Source: a virus. From it: a DNA stretch of 35,922 bases. Of the stretch, positions 15,570 through 23,204 are shown piece by piece. The notes under the pieces are model-generated. The model searched no databases. It was not told where the DNA came from and saw only the letters and a program-made list of their open reading frames with translations. The stretch spans positions 1 through 35,922 of the IMG/VR virus record IMGVR_UViG_3300009034_000126, one strand, 5' to 3'. The translations under genes and the position numbers were made by a program. Numbering within the stretch: the stretch's first letter is position 1; every line of letters begins with the position of its first letter.

Positions 15570-15594
15570 ACACTAAAAAAAGAGTATTAAAAAG

Positions 15595-16626
15595 ATGAAA
15601 AAAAGCGGGGGCCGAAGCACCCCAACTTCTTATGATAAAGAAGATCATAAGCCTCTCACTCCTGAAAATCAAGTAAAATATTTAAATCTTCACATCCCTG
15701 TTGAAGATCAAATAAAGTATTTAAACTCCAACAGTATTCATCAGTTCCCACGAGATAATTTTGAATATTTCATAAAATGGTTGAATCCTACTGATTTGAA
15801 GGTATTGGAATATATAGTTCGCAAGTCAGTACATTGTCACTACCAATACCCAAAACAAGAAACTATAGCAAAACAAATAAGGCGATCGCGCGAAGAAACT
15901 AACAAGTCTATGCGTAAGCTCGTTAAATATGGTGTTATCAATGCTATACAGCGCTGTAACCATTCAAATATTTACAAACTTTCAGCATATTTTAGTAATT
16001 CAAAAGTAAGAGAACGATGGAGCAAATACATCTATGCATTTAAATATATTGTCGCTATTGCGTCACTTATCATATCTTCTCAAGCCCTTACTACATACCA
16101 AGAAAAGCAGCATAATAAAGAAAAAGCTAAAGTATTAATAGCAACCCTCACCAAAGAATTAAGATTAAGAGATATATATAATAAATCTTCTAGAAACAAC
16201 GAAGAAATGTCTGTTAATGTCAACACAAACCGAGACTTTTCAACTGGAAAAACAGAAGAGCCCGTAAAAACTACCGGGAGAACTACGCCCGAGGAGCGTC
16301 CAAATGACCTCTCTTATCTCAACGACTTTCTCCAGAAGATGATCCCAGAAGACGAACTAAAAGCTATCAAGGAGAAACAGCTCCGTGGCGAGCCTCTCCT
16401 TCCGTCCCGTCAGTCGGACCCGAGAAAACCAACTACACCATTCACACCCAACAAGAAACCTGCAAAAGGGATGGTGTATGATAGCCCTATAGACAAACCG
16501 CGGATCCTTACCGAATCGGATATCCACTTGCTCAAATATGGATCCAGAAGTACAAAAAAAGAGAGACCATGCAATGACAAAGAAAAACCAAAAAATGCGT
16601 GGAGGATCAAACAGTGCCTGCAGTGA
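15595..16626 (+). CDS. Winged-helix protein with a central membrane segment (343 aa)
   Basis: ATG at 15595 follows a weak AAAGAG site. Residues about 64-130 (NPTDLKVLEYIVRKS, YPKQETIAKQIRRSREETNKSMRKLVKYGVINAIQR, IYKLS) read as a winged helix-turn-helix of the type seen in replication initiators and regulators. Residues 146-166 (YAFKYIVAIASLIISSQAL) are a strong membrane helix, followed by a long polar region with a KEK-rich start and a Pro-rich end. A short duplication (QVKYLN / QIKYLN) lies at 26-44. The protein may be a phage replication initiator or regulator tethered to the membrane. Position before RusA and terminase suits a replication role, but I cannot assign it firmly. Confidence 0.7.
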   Translation: MKKSGGRSTPTSYDKEDHKPLTPENQVKYLNLHIPVEDQIKYLNSNSIHQFPRDNFEYFIKWLNPTDLKVLEYIVRKSVHCHYQYPKQETIAKQIRRSREETNKSMRKLVKYGVINAIQRCNHSNIYKLSAYFSNSKVRERWSKYIYAFKYIVAIASLIISSQALTTYQEKQHNKEKAKVLIATLTKELRLRDIYNKSSRNNEEMSVNVNTNRDFSTGKTEEPVKTTGRTTPEERPNDLSYLNDFLQKMIPEDELKAIKEKQLRGEPLLPSRQSDPRKPTTPFTPNKKPAKGMVYDSPIDKPRILTESDIHLLKYGSRSTKKERPCNDKEKPKNAWRIKQCLQ

Positions 16627-17059
16627 GCCCCATCGAACTGACACTCTTATATACATTCTGCCCGGCAACCCAACGGCCCTTGCTAGACCTCGATTCGGCC
16701 GAAACAAAGTCTTCGATAAACAAAAACTTCTTAAAATCAATCACGGAATCCTACTCAAACACCTCCACAACAACCGACCACTATATGCAGGACCCCTCGA
16801 ACTCAACGCTACCTTTTTCCTCCCAACACCCTCACACCTTTCTGGAAAAAGAAAAACAAAAGCCTACGGAACATACCGATACATCCGACCCGACATCGAT
16901 AACTACATCAAATACATCTGCGACGTCGCAAACCACATCCTATATCACGACGACGCTCTCATTTCTGTTGTACACGCCCAAAAAATATACGATCCTAACC
17001 CAAGAACCGAATTCACCATAACGGAGCTAAATAATGAAAAACCCAAAACCCCCCAATAA
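16574..17059 (+). CDS. rusA: RusA-like Holliday junction resolvase (161 aa)
   Basis: The start at 16574 follows GAGAGACCATGCA; an in-frame ATG at 16538 lacks a ribosome site. The protein carries the RusA pattern: LPGNPTALARPRFGRNKVFD (about 29-48), then RPDIDNYIKYICDVAN (105-120), HDDALISVVHAQKIYDPNPRTEFTI (125-149). The Asp residues of PDIDN, CDV and HDD match the metal-binding acidic set of the family, and K137 matches the conserved Lys. RusA enzymes cut branched DNA symmetrically, resolving recombination or replication intermediates before packaging. It overlaps the upstream gene by 53 bases and the TerS gene by 26. Confidence 0.88.
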   Translation: MTKKNQKMRGGSNSACSEPHRTDTLIYILPGNPTALARPRFGRNKVFDKQKLLKINHGILLKHLHNNRPLYAGPLELNATFFLPTPSHLSGKRKTKAYGTYRYIRPDIDNYIKYICDVANHILYHDDALISVVHAQKIYDPNPRTEFTITELNNEKPKTPQ

Positions 17060-17534
17060 TAACAACCCACCAAAAACCAGTCGTGCTTTCGTATTTCAGG
17101 ACTACCTACAAGCAACACAAATCAGAAAAAGCAAAGAACTTAAAGAACGACTCGAAAAACTAGCCGACAAACTCGTAGAATGGGCCCTAACATGCGACGA
17201 CGCTATAATCCTCCGAGAATTCTATGTGCAAAACGGCTTAAACCCAGAACTCGCAAAGAAAAACAAAAAGTTTAGAAAGGCGCACGAATTCGCCAAATTA
17301 GCAATCGGCGTCCGCAGAGAAAAAGGCACTATGCTAAAACGATTCTCAGAATCAACCCTCAGATCTCTACCCCTTTATAGCCCATCTTGGGACAAAGACG
17401 AAGACTGGAAAGAGCTCGAAGAGTGGCGAAGCAAATTACGTAAAGACGACGACCAAAAAGGCGAAACCGTTATCAAAGTAGAAATGCCTAGCTATCTTGA
17501 GAAAAATGAAAGTAGAGACAAAGATAAAGCTTGA
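17034..17534 (+). CDS. Putative terminase small subunit (166 aa)
   Basis: ATG at 17034 follows CGGAGCTAATA inside the end of the RusA gene. After a Pro/Asn-rich N-terminus, residues 35-110 are helical (ELKERLEKLADKLVEWALTCDDAIILREFYVQNGL, NKKFRKAHEFAKLAIGVRREKGT), resembling the helix-turn-helix core of small terminases that recognise and thread DNA. An acidic C-terminal segment ends in a VIKVEMPSYLE strand. The gene overlaps the large terminase by 29 bases, the usual order of terS and terL. The assignment rests on position plus this pattern; no catalytic motif is expected. Confidence 0.78.
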   Translation: MKNPKPPNNNNPPKTSRAFVFQDYLQATQIRKSKELKERLEKLADKLVEWALTCDDAIILREFYVQNGLNPELAKKNKKFRKAHEFAKLAIGVRREKGTMLKRFSESTLRSLPLYSPSWDKDEDWKELEEWRSKLRKDDDQKGETVIKVEMPSYLEKNESRDKDKA

Positions 17535-18867
17535 CCGTTTTCAGCCTAGACCGTATCAGCTTCCGTTAATGCGTGAGCTGGAAAGAGGAGATAGGAAGCG
17601 TTTCCTTTGTGTCTGGGCGCGCCGTGCTGGCAAAGATGTTTGCGCCTTCAATGCAATACTCCGCGCAGCCCTCAAAAAAGTGGCGGTCTACTACTACATA
17701 TTTCCTACATATTCTCAGGCCAAGAAAGTCATATGGGACTCGATAACGAACACAGGCCATCGTTTTTTGGACTACATACCCTCTGAGCTCATTAAATCTA
17801 AAAACTCGCAGGAAATGAAGATTGTTCTCATAAACGGGAGCCTTATACAGTTAGTTGGTTCCGACAATGTAGATTCTCTTGTTGGAACTAACCCTGCGGG
17901 CGTAGTGTTCTCTGAATATGCCTTACAATCCCCCTTAGCGTATCAGTACCTGCGCCCCATTTTATTAGCCAATCAAGGATGGTCGCTCTTTATATCTACA
18001 CCGCGCGGCAAGAATCATTTCTGGGAGCTTTATAACATTGCGATAAACAACCCTAAAGAGTGGTTTGTATCTAAACTATCCGTCTTAGATACAAACCACA
18101 TCTCAATGCATGAGATCCGAAAAGAAGTCGCAGAAGGACTCATGTCTGAAGATCTCTCACAACAAGAATATTTTGTCTCTTTCCTACTTGGAGTAGAAGG
18201 AAGCTACTATGCAAAAATAATTGATCGTATGCGTGTAAACGGCCAAGTTGACCAAGTTCCATGGGAGCCGTCATTTAAAGTCCATACTGCGTGGGACCTT
18301 GGCGTACGCGACATGACTTCTATCATCTTTTTTCAGATTACAGGTCAAGTGATTCGCGTAATAGATTGCTACGAAAAGAACAAAGAGGGCTTAGAGCATT
18401 ATGTAAATATTCTCAGATCAAAACCATACACATACGGGCGTCATTTTGCCCCGCACGACATCGCAATCAAAGAGTGGGGTTCCGGCCTAACGAGGATAGA
18501 AAAAGCCAAGAGGCTTGGAATACAGTTCATTGTTGTTGATAATATTGCGGTTGTTGATGGTATTGAGGCAGTACGCTCTACGCTTCCAAAAGTATGGATC
18601 GATGAAAAGAAATGCGCTCCCCTTATTAAAGCTCTTGAAAACTATCGCCAAGAATATGACACAAAGAAGCGTGTCTACAAAAAGAAGCCATTACACGATG
18701 TATTTTCCAATTTTGCAGATGCAATGCGCTACCTTGCCCTCTCTCTTCCAAAAACCCGTGATAGCATGACTCCAGACGATCTAGAACGAATCAGAAATGA
18801 GGCTCTATATGGCTCCGAAGGCCAACTTCCTCCCGTTTTCAGGGATGACTATAGAGGTTATAATTAG
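17506..18867 (+). CDS. terL: Terminase large subunit (453 aa)
   Basis: ATG at 17506 follows TTGAGAAAA. The packaging ATPase motif is WARRAGKD (37-44, Walker A variant). A GVVFSE segment (132-137) gives the Walker B strand and catalytic Glu, and FISTPRGKNHFW (162-173) is the coupling motif. The nuclease domain shows AWDLGVRDMTSI (262-273) with its metal-binding Asp, HD at 317-318 and HDVFSNFADAMRYLAL (397-412). The protein docks on the portal, translocates DNA into the prohead and cuts concatemers. It is 453 aa, in the usual range for this family. Downstream a predicted promoter starts the next transcription unit. Confidence 0.95.
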   Translation: MKVETKIKLDRFQPRPYQLPLMRELERGDRKRFLCVWARRAGKDVCAFNAILRAALKKVAVYYYIFPTYSQAKKVIWDSITNTGHRFLDYIPSELIKSKNSQEMKIVLINGSLIQLVGSDNVDSLVGTNPAGVVFSEYALQSPLAYQYLRPILLANQGWSLFISTPRGKNHFWELYNIAINNPKEWFVSKLSVLDTNHISMHEIRKEVAEGLMSEDLSQQEYFVSFLLGVEGSYYAKIIDRMRVNGQVDQVPWEPSFKVHTAWDLGVRDMTSIIFFQITGQVIRVIDCYEKNKEGLEHYVNILRSKPYTYGRHFAPHDIAIKEWGSGLTRIEKAKRLGIQFIVVDNIAVVDGIEAVRSTLPKVWIDEKKCAPLIKALENYRQEYDTKKRVYKKKPLHDVFSNFADAMRYLALSLPKTRDSMTPDDLERIRNEALYGSEGQLPPVFRDDYRGYN

Positions 18868-18872
18868 AGGTG

Positions 18873-18900
18873 TTGACAACAGCTGGCTGCTATGTAAAGA
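18873..18900 (+). promoter_or_regulatory. Predicted promoter before the small membrane-protein cassette
   Basis: A perfect TTGACA (18873-18878) is followed after 16 bases by TAAAGA (18895-18900), 28 bases upstream of the next start codon. It lies directly after the terL stop and would give separate, late control of the probable lysis genes. The -10 is only a partial match. Confidence 0.45.
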
Positions 18901-18927
18901 TTGCCGTAATAATTTGCGAGGGATCAT

Positions 18928-19056
18928 ATGGATTTTGTATCATTTATGGTGACTCTTTCGGCGCCTCTTTTTATTTTATTAGGCGGCCAATTATTTAGAT
19001 TATGGCTCAAGGTTAGCGATTTGGAAATAGAAGTCGAAAAGCTTAAGAGAAGATGA
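18928..19056 (+). CDS. Tiny membrane protein, possible holin (42 aa)
   Basis: ATG 18928 follows GAGGGATCAT. The product MDFVSFMVTLSAPLFILLGG continues with QLFRLWLKVSDLEIEVEKLKRR. Residues 5-25 are one membrane helix; 28-42 form a charged amphipathic helix. The stop overlaps the next start as ATGATGA. It is the first of three overlapping membrane-protein genes between terL and portal, the place where T7-like phages keep holin and Rz-type genes. A single-span holin or regulator fits, but the family is not recognised. Confidence 0.68.
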   Translation: MDFVSFMVTLSAPLFILLGGQLFRLWLKVSDLEIEVEKLKRR

Positions 19057-19283
19057 TGACTCAAACCTTATTGATGAGTTGTTGTATAGCAGGATGTTTT
19101 ATTGGCGCAGCAATGATTGCCTATCATAAACTTCAATGCCAACTGAATGAAGTTGATCAGCATTTTGATAGCCTTTATAGTGAAAACAAACGTCAGAAGA
19201 TAGAAATAATCTCGTTAAAAAGGGAAGTAACCAGATTAAGAAATAAGGTAAATGGTACTAACGGAAAGGATCTTGATGAGTGA
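19053..19283 (+). CDS. Small membrane protein with coiled coil, possible spanin or holin (76 aa)
   Basis: The start overlaps the previous stop; ATG 19053 or 19056 are both possible. Residues 3-24 (TQTLLMSCCIAGCFIGAAMIAY) are a membrane helix with three cysteines. Residues 30-68 (LNEVDQHFDSLYSENKRQKIEIISLKREVTRLRNKV) form a coiled coil. A membrane anchor followed by a periplasmic-type coiled coil is the architecture of an inner-membrane spanin (Rz type), although it is shorter than usual. Location next to the other tiny membrane genes supports a lysis role. No lysozyme or amidase motif is present. Confidence 0.7.
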   Translation: MMTQTLLMSCCIAGCFIGAAMIAYHKLQCQLNEVDQHFDSLYSENKRQKIEIISLKREVTRLRNKVNGTNGKDLDE

Positions 19284-19365
19284 TATACTGACATGGACCT
19301 GTGCTATCGGCGGCGTGCTTCTTGTTGGTGGCCTAATATTTTATCTTGTAAAAAAAATAGCATAG
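19276..19365 (+). CDS. Very small single-span membrane protein (29 aa)
   Basis: ATG 19276 sits five bases after AAGGA, inside the end of the preceding gene. The product is MSDILTWTCAIGGVLLVGGL followed by IFYLVKKIA. A hydrophobic helix (residues 5-25) is followed by a positive KK end, giving a defined topology. Its near-perfect ribosome site and overlap with the upstream gene make it a real gene candidate despite its size. It could be a holin partner or antiholin. A strong hairpin follows 24 bases downstream, closing the cassette. Confidence 0.62.
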   Translation: MSDILTWTCAIGGVLLVGGLIFYLVKKIA

Positions 19366-19389
19366 CAATAGGAACTCCTTTTTTGTGTT

Positions 19390-19435
19390 ATACGCAGGTT
19401 ATAAAAAAGTCGGTCTATTTAACCTGCGTATTTTA
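19390..19435. terminator. Strong hairpin terminator after the membrane-protein cassette
   Basis: ATACGCAGGTT (19390-19400) pairs perfectly with AACCTGCGTAT (19421-19431), an 11-bp stem with a 20-nt loop, followed by TTTATT; a run of T also precedes it. The rest of the gap up to 19529 contains the palindrome CGTTATAACG (19451-19460) and the ribosome site of the portal gene. A promoter for the portal operon is likely in between, but I could not pick a convincing one. Confidence 0.7.
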
Positions 19436-19529
19436 TTATCTTCTTGCTCTCGTTATAACGTGATTTTAGACTGTATCCGAAGTTGCATAGGCAGCTCCTT
19501 GTTTGCTTGAAACTGAAAAGGAACAGTAG

Positions 19530-21590
19530 ATGTCACTTTTTCCGAATATAGGGCCTGAATCGTACAAAGAAAAACATCGCGGAATTCTTAAAAAGATGGA
19601 GGATTTCTACGCTGATAGTATCACTATAAATCAATCTTTTTGGGGAGAAGCAGATACCGATACGAGGTTTGAGGCCGGCGATCAAACGCTGTGGAATGAC
19701 CTTTATGGCAATCTTCCGCCTAACCGACGGAAACAGTTCAATTTCAACCGCATTCGCCGAGTCATAAATATGGTAAGCGGCTACCAACGCCGCAACCGTA
19801 TGTCTACTATTGTCACTCCAGTAGATAACGGGGACGCTCAAACAGCTGATCAATTTACAAAGATCATGATGTGGGTCAATAACAGTGATAATGTACTGGA
19901 AACAATCTCCGAAGCTTTTCACGGCTCACTTGTCACCGGCCTCAATTTATTGCATGTATGGATGGATTACAGATCTGATCCTGTTTCTGGAAATATAAAA
20001 ATTGATAACTGCTCATACAATAGCTTTATTATTGACCCATATTTTAGGAAACCAGATTTATCCGATTGTAATGGCCTTTGGAAGCGCTCCTATCTTACAA
20101 AACGACAAGCAGTTTCATTGCTTCCAGATTATAAAGATGAAGTTTTGAGTGTCGCAAATAAAAGCTCTAAAGACGGCAAATTTCAGTTCATGCCTGAAAA
20201 TTATGAGTATGGAAAAACAAATCTTTTAACATACGACGAATTTTATTACCGCGATTACAGAAAACAGCGAATGTTGATTGATTCGCAAACTGGTGAATCA
20301 ATGGAGTGGAGGGGGCAAAACGAAGACTCGCTAAGAGAATATCTGAGTCTTTATCCGCAGATTACTGTCATTGATCAAGAAGTTCCTACCGTCAAAGTTG
20401 CGATTGTTGTCCAGGGCCGCGTAATGTACGATGGCCCAAATCCATTGGGAATTGATAATTATCCCTTTGTTCCTGTTTTAGGATATTACAACCCACAACT
20501 TCCATATTTTCCGCTTCGTATCCAAGGAATGGTGCGTGGCCTTAGAGACGCACAGTTTCTCTATAACAGACGAAAAGTTATCGAGCTTGATATTCTTGAA
20601 TCACAAATCAATTCCGGAATCAAATACAAAGAAAATGCACTTGTTAATCCAAAAGACGCGTTCCTTTCTGGGCAAGGACGAGGGCTTGCTTTAAAACAAA
20701 CTGCTCAAATGACAGATGTTGAGCAGATGATTCCACCACAAGTTCCTCCATCTATGATTCAACTTTCAGATATCCTTGGTCGAGAAATCCAGGAAATATC
20801 TGGCGTCAATGAAGAATTACTCGGATCGGCTGTTGATGATAAAGCTGGTGTACTTGCCATGCTTCGACAAGGAGCTGGCCTTACTACTTTACAGTCTCTT
20901 TTTGATCAACTTGATCGTTCACAAAAATTGCTTGGAAATATAATAATAAGTCTTGTACAGGCAAACTTTACCCCCGGTAAAGTCTCTCGTATTATAGAGG
21001 AAGATCCTGCGCCGCAATTCTATAACAAGGCATTTGGAAAATATGATGCTGTTATAGAAGAAGGTTTAAACACTTCTACACAAAGACAAATGCAATTTGC
21101 TCAACTACTTAAATTGAGGGAAATTGGCGTTCCAATTCCTGACGATGTATTGCTTAACGCAGTTACTCTTCAAGACAAAGATAATCTCATTAAGGCGGTT
21201 GTTCAAAACCAACAAGCCGCACGTGAAGCACAACAAATGCAGATGCAAGTTGCTATAGAAGAACGGCAAGCTCGGACAGATCTCGCACATTCACGGGCAA
21301 TTGCCGATCGCGGCCTTGGCATAGAGCGAATGAGCCGTGTTCAAGAGAATCAAGCGCTTGCAATAGAGCGAAAAGCTGAGGCTGTGAAAGATCGCTATGC
21401 TGGTATACTAAATCTTGTAAAAGCATTAAGAGAAATTGAAGGCATTGAGCTTGATCAAATTGTCAAAATGATTGAATTGGCCGAAGCTGTAAGGCAGCGT
21501 GAAGCAGAAAATATTAATTCGCAGATAAATCAGACTCAACAAGGTATCATGTCGCATATAAATCAGGACATGATGTCTCCGGGTAGTTAG
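19530..21590 (+). CDS. Portal protein, P22-like (686 aa)
   Basis: ATG 19530 follows AAAAGGAACAGTAG. The N-terminal half resembles podovirus (P22-type) portals: a FWGEADTDTRFEAGDQTLWNDL region, QFNFNRIRRVINMVSGYQRRNR, YNSFIIDPYFRKPDLSDCNGLWKRSYLTKRQA, and a core helix region IQGMVRGLRDAQFLYNRRKVIELDILESQIN. It ends with QEISGVNEELLGSAVDDKAGVLAMLRQGAGLTTLQ. The last 140 residues are Gln/Ala/Glu-rich coiled coil, comparable to the long C-terminal barrel of P22. The dodecameric portal is the DNA entry and exit channel and the terminase dock. It is located just downstream of terL and the lysis cassette. Confidence 0.92.
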   Translation: MSLFPNIGPESYKEKHRGILKKMEDFYADSITINQSFWGEADTDTRFEAGDQTLWNDLYGNLPPNRRKQFNFNRIRRVINMVSGYQRRNRMSTIVTPVDNGDAQTADQFTKIMMWVNNSDNVLETISEAFHGSLVTGLNLLHVWMDYRSDPVSGNIKIDNCSYNSFIIDPYFRKPDLSDCNGLWKRSYLTKRQAVSLLPDYKDEVLSVANKSSKDGKFQFMPENYEYGKTNLLTYDEFYYRDYRKQRMLIDSQTGESMEWRGQNEDSLREYLSLYPQITVIDQEVPTVKVAIVVQGRVMYDGPNPLGIDNYPFVPVLGYYNPQLPYFPLRIQGMVRGLRDAQFLYNRRKVIELDILESQINSGIKYKENALVNPKDAFLSGQGRGLALKQTAQMTDVEQMIPPQVPPSMIQLSDILGREIQEISGVNEELLGSAVDDKAGVLAMLRQGAGLTTLQSLFDQLDRSQKLLGNIIISLVQANFTPGKVSRIIEEDPAPQFYNKAFGKYDAVIEEGLNTSTQRQMQFAQLLKLREIGVPIPDDVLLNAVTLQDKDNLIKAVVQNQQAAREAQQMQMQVAIEERQARTDLAHSRAIADRGLGIERMSRVQENQALAIERKAEAVKDRYAGILNLVKALREIEGIELDQIVKMIELAEAVRQREAENINSQINQTQQGIMSHINQDMMSPGS

Positions 21591-21654
21591 AGGTATTTTA
21601 TTAACCTTGTGGCATCTAAATAGATGGTCCGCAGTTTCTACTAAAGGAGCCGAA

Positions 21655-21903
21655 ATGGCAAAAAGACGTGGATTTTATGAAGGGATGACTGATAGACGTC
21701 GTCTTGAAGATATGGACAGCGCAATGATCGGTAATACAACCGGCTATTTTGCAAACATGCCGCCTAATGAAATCGTCAAATTGTATCCTAGTGCATCTTA
21801 CAATGGCAAAGAACAACTTAACGATGGAATTGTTGGTATTGACAATCAAATGAGAGACGACAACAAAAATAAAAAAACAGATCGTTTCCCAGAGAAGTAT
21901 TAA
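21655..21903 (+). CDS. Small hypothetical protein downstream of portal (82 aa)
   Basis: The start ATG 21655 follows AAAGGAGCCGAA; an upstream in-frame ATG at 21607 has no ribosome site. The sequence MAKRRGFYEGMTDRRRLEDM, MIGNTTGYFANMPPNEIVKLYPSASY, LNDGIVGIDNQM, DRFPEKY is hydrophilic and contains no recognised domain. Small proteins of this look sit between portal and capsid genes in other podovirus-like genomes, from memory. It may be a minor virion or assembly protein. Confidence 0.7.
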   Translation: MAKRRGFYEGMTDRRRLEDMDSAMIGNTTGYFANMPPNEIVKLYPSASYNGKEQLNDGIVGIDNQMRDDNKNKKTDRFPEKY

Positions 21904-21904
21904 T

Positions 21905-22072
21905 ATGCCTATCATGGTTCGCCCAAAAGGTCTCCCCAAAAAGATCGCTTACAACATTTTGGGAGTTCCTTCGAACATGCAGAAAAATAAATCTGTACGG
22001 AAATATAGAAGAACCTCTATAGGGATAAAGGGGGAGCAATCCCCCTCTTTAAGGAGAGAATATGGCCCGTAA
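21905..22072 (+). CDS. Small basic protein (55 aa)
   Basis: ATG 21905 lies immediately after the previous stop (TAATATG), with AGAGAAG eight bases upstream. The product begins MPIMVRPKGLPKKIAYNILG and is strongly basic through KNKSVRKYRRTS. The reading frame crosses the GC-rich hairpin at 22029-22046 and overlaps the next start, so it could be truncated or regulated by that hairpin. It is short, and the coding call rests on composition, spacing and tight packing. A nucleic-acid-binding role is possible from charge alone. Confidence 0.5.
   Translation: MPIMVRPKGLPKKIAYNILGVPSNMQKNKSVRKYRRTSIGIKGEQSPSLRREYGP
22029..22046 (+). promoter_or_regulatory. GC-rich hairpin with GCAA tetraloop upstream of the 22062 ribosome site
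   Basis: AGGGGGA pairs with TCCCCCT around GCAA, a GNRA-type tetraloop, followed by CTTTAAGGAG, which is the ribosome site of the next gene. It could pause or terminate transcription, protect the mRNA, or separate translation of the two genes. A similar arrangement occurs at 26198-26219. Confidence 0.55.
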
Positions 22073-22334
22073 AAAAAAGAAAAAAACTAAAGCACAAAAG
22101 AAAATCTCTACTGTAATGCGGGAGTTTAAAGCTGGAGAGCTTCCAATCGGCAAAAGTAAAAAGAAGGTAAGAAAGCGCAAGCAGGCGATTGCAATTGCAT
22201 TGTCAGAAGCACGCGAAGCAGGCGCAAAAATCCCATTTCCGCCTAAAAAAAGCAAAAAAAAGAAAACTTCTAAAAAGAAAACCTCCAAGAAGAAGATTGT
22301 TAAAAAGAAGACAAAGAGAAAGAAGAAAAAATGA
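22062..22334 (+). CDS. Lysine-rich DUF6496-like protein (90 aa)
   Basis: ATG 22062 follows AAGGAGAGAAT. Residues 15-55 read STVMREFKAGELPIGKSKKKVRKRKQAIAIALSEAREAGAKIP, matching the DUF6496 pattern (VMxEFKxGxL...RKQAIAIALSEARKAG) known from many phages and bacteria. The ends are extremely basic, with a histone H1-like tail of KK(T/K)SKKK repeats. It probably binds DNA, either in the virion or during packaging, but DUF6496 has no proven activity that I know of. The stop overlaps the next start (ATGA). Confidence 0.82.
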   Translation: MARKKKKKTKAQKKISTVMREFKAGELPIGKSKKKVRKRKQAIAIALSEAREAGAKIPFPPKKSKKKKTSKKKTSKKKIVKKKTKRKKKK

Positions 22335-22696
22335 GATGGCGTGCAGTTCTTTTGCACGCTCTTTCTTTTGTTATTGGAATTACTGCTGGTATTGTTTCAT
22401 CTCATATATTTGCGCCACTTGGCGATCTCGAAGCAGAGATGAAAATATGTCGCCATCCAATAGAAATAGAGGGCTGCGAAGGACAATATCTTTTGGTTGC
22501 CAAGTTTATTAATAGGGACGGGGCATTGCTTAGATATTCGTTTATTGTAACTGAAGAAGATGAGCCTGAAGCAATAGATTGGGCAATACGTAAAAGTAAA
22601 GATGCTTTTGATTTGATATCGATAGTACGAATGCACTATTTTGATGAAGCAATTGCTCAAAATGAAAAACTTATAAAAGAATATGAAAGTCAATGA
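22331..22696 (+). CDS. Membrane-anchored hypothetical protein (121 aa)
   Basis: ATG 22331 overlaps the previous stop. Residues 5-30 (AVLLHALSFVIGITAGIVSSHIFAPL) are a membrane helix or uncleaved signal anchor. The remaining domain has a beta pattern (QYLLVAKFIN, LLRYSFIVTEEDEPEAIDWAIRKS) and a helical end. Two cysteines (ICRHP, EGCEG) may pair outside the cytoplasm. No family is recognised. A membrane protein within the head module is unusual; it may act at the host envelope or in lysis rather than in the capsid. Confidence 0.7.
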   Translation: MRWRAVLLHALSFVIGITAGIVSSHIFAPLGDLEAEMKICRHPIEIEGCEGQYLLVAKFINRDGALLRYSFIVTEEDEPEAIDWAIRKSKDAFDLISIVRMHYFDEAIAQNEKLIKEYESQ

Positions 22697-23174
22697 TAAA
22701 AGAGGTAAAAAGACAGTAGGCTCCGCAAGCTACGATCGCCTCATAAAAGATCCCGAAACAAACGATCCTATTGAACTTCAACGCGAAATGCACAAGGATT
22801 ATGAGGCTAATATACAAGAATGTATAACACGCTGCTCTAAAGATTATGTAGGTGATTTCTATATCGTTGTTACGACAAAAAAAGAACGGCTTATGCCAAA
22901 TGTATTACGTAACTACTTTTTTGGAAGAAAATCTTGCCCTACTCCTGAATATGATCAAGCAGTTTATAAATATCATCGGAAAGATGGCAATATAGAGTTT
23001 TTATGGGTACTTCCATCAAAAGATACTTGTGAAATGATGCGCGATAACGCACTTAAAATTGCGCCAGAAGAACGCGCACTTAGGGATTTTGTTCTGGCTT
23101 TTTATGATAGAACATTATTTACTTTATCGAAAAGGCTTAACGGTGAAAAAGAAGATTCTCCGTTTTTGGCATAA
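22683..23174 (+). CDS. Conserved-looking phage protein of unknown function (163 aa)
   Basis: ATG 22683 lies inside the end of the previous gene (14-base overlap), after AAAAGAAT. The core reads GDFYIVVTTKKERLMPNVLRNYFFGRKSCPTPEYDQAVYKYHRKDGNIEFLWVLPSKDTCEMM, a motif-rich block I associate from memory with proteins located between portal and capsid genes in many podoviruses. The C-terminus is helical (ALRDFVLAFYDRTLFTLSKRL). It is probably a structural or morphogenesis protein; no enzymatic residues can be assigned. Confidence 0.75.
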   Translation: MKVNDKRGKKTVGSASYDRLIKDPETNDPIELQREMHKDYEANIQECITRCSKDYVGDFYIVVTTKKERLMPNVLRNYFFGRKSCPTPEYDQAVYKYHRKDGNIEFLWVLPSKDTCEMMRDNALKIAPEERALRDFVLAFYDRTLFTLSKRLNGEKEDSPFLA

Positions 23175-23204
23175 AATTACAGCATTTATAACAAGGAAGT
23201 ACGA

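Noticed and set aside
16599-17021. 140-residue Ser/Thr-rich frame inside the RusA gene
   Set aside because: It overlaps a well-supported RusA frame and is open only because of the local C- and A-rich composition; no ribosome site or domain.
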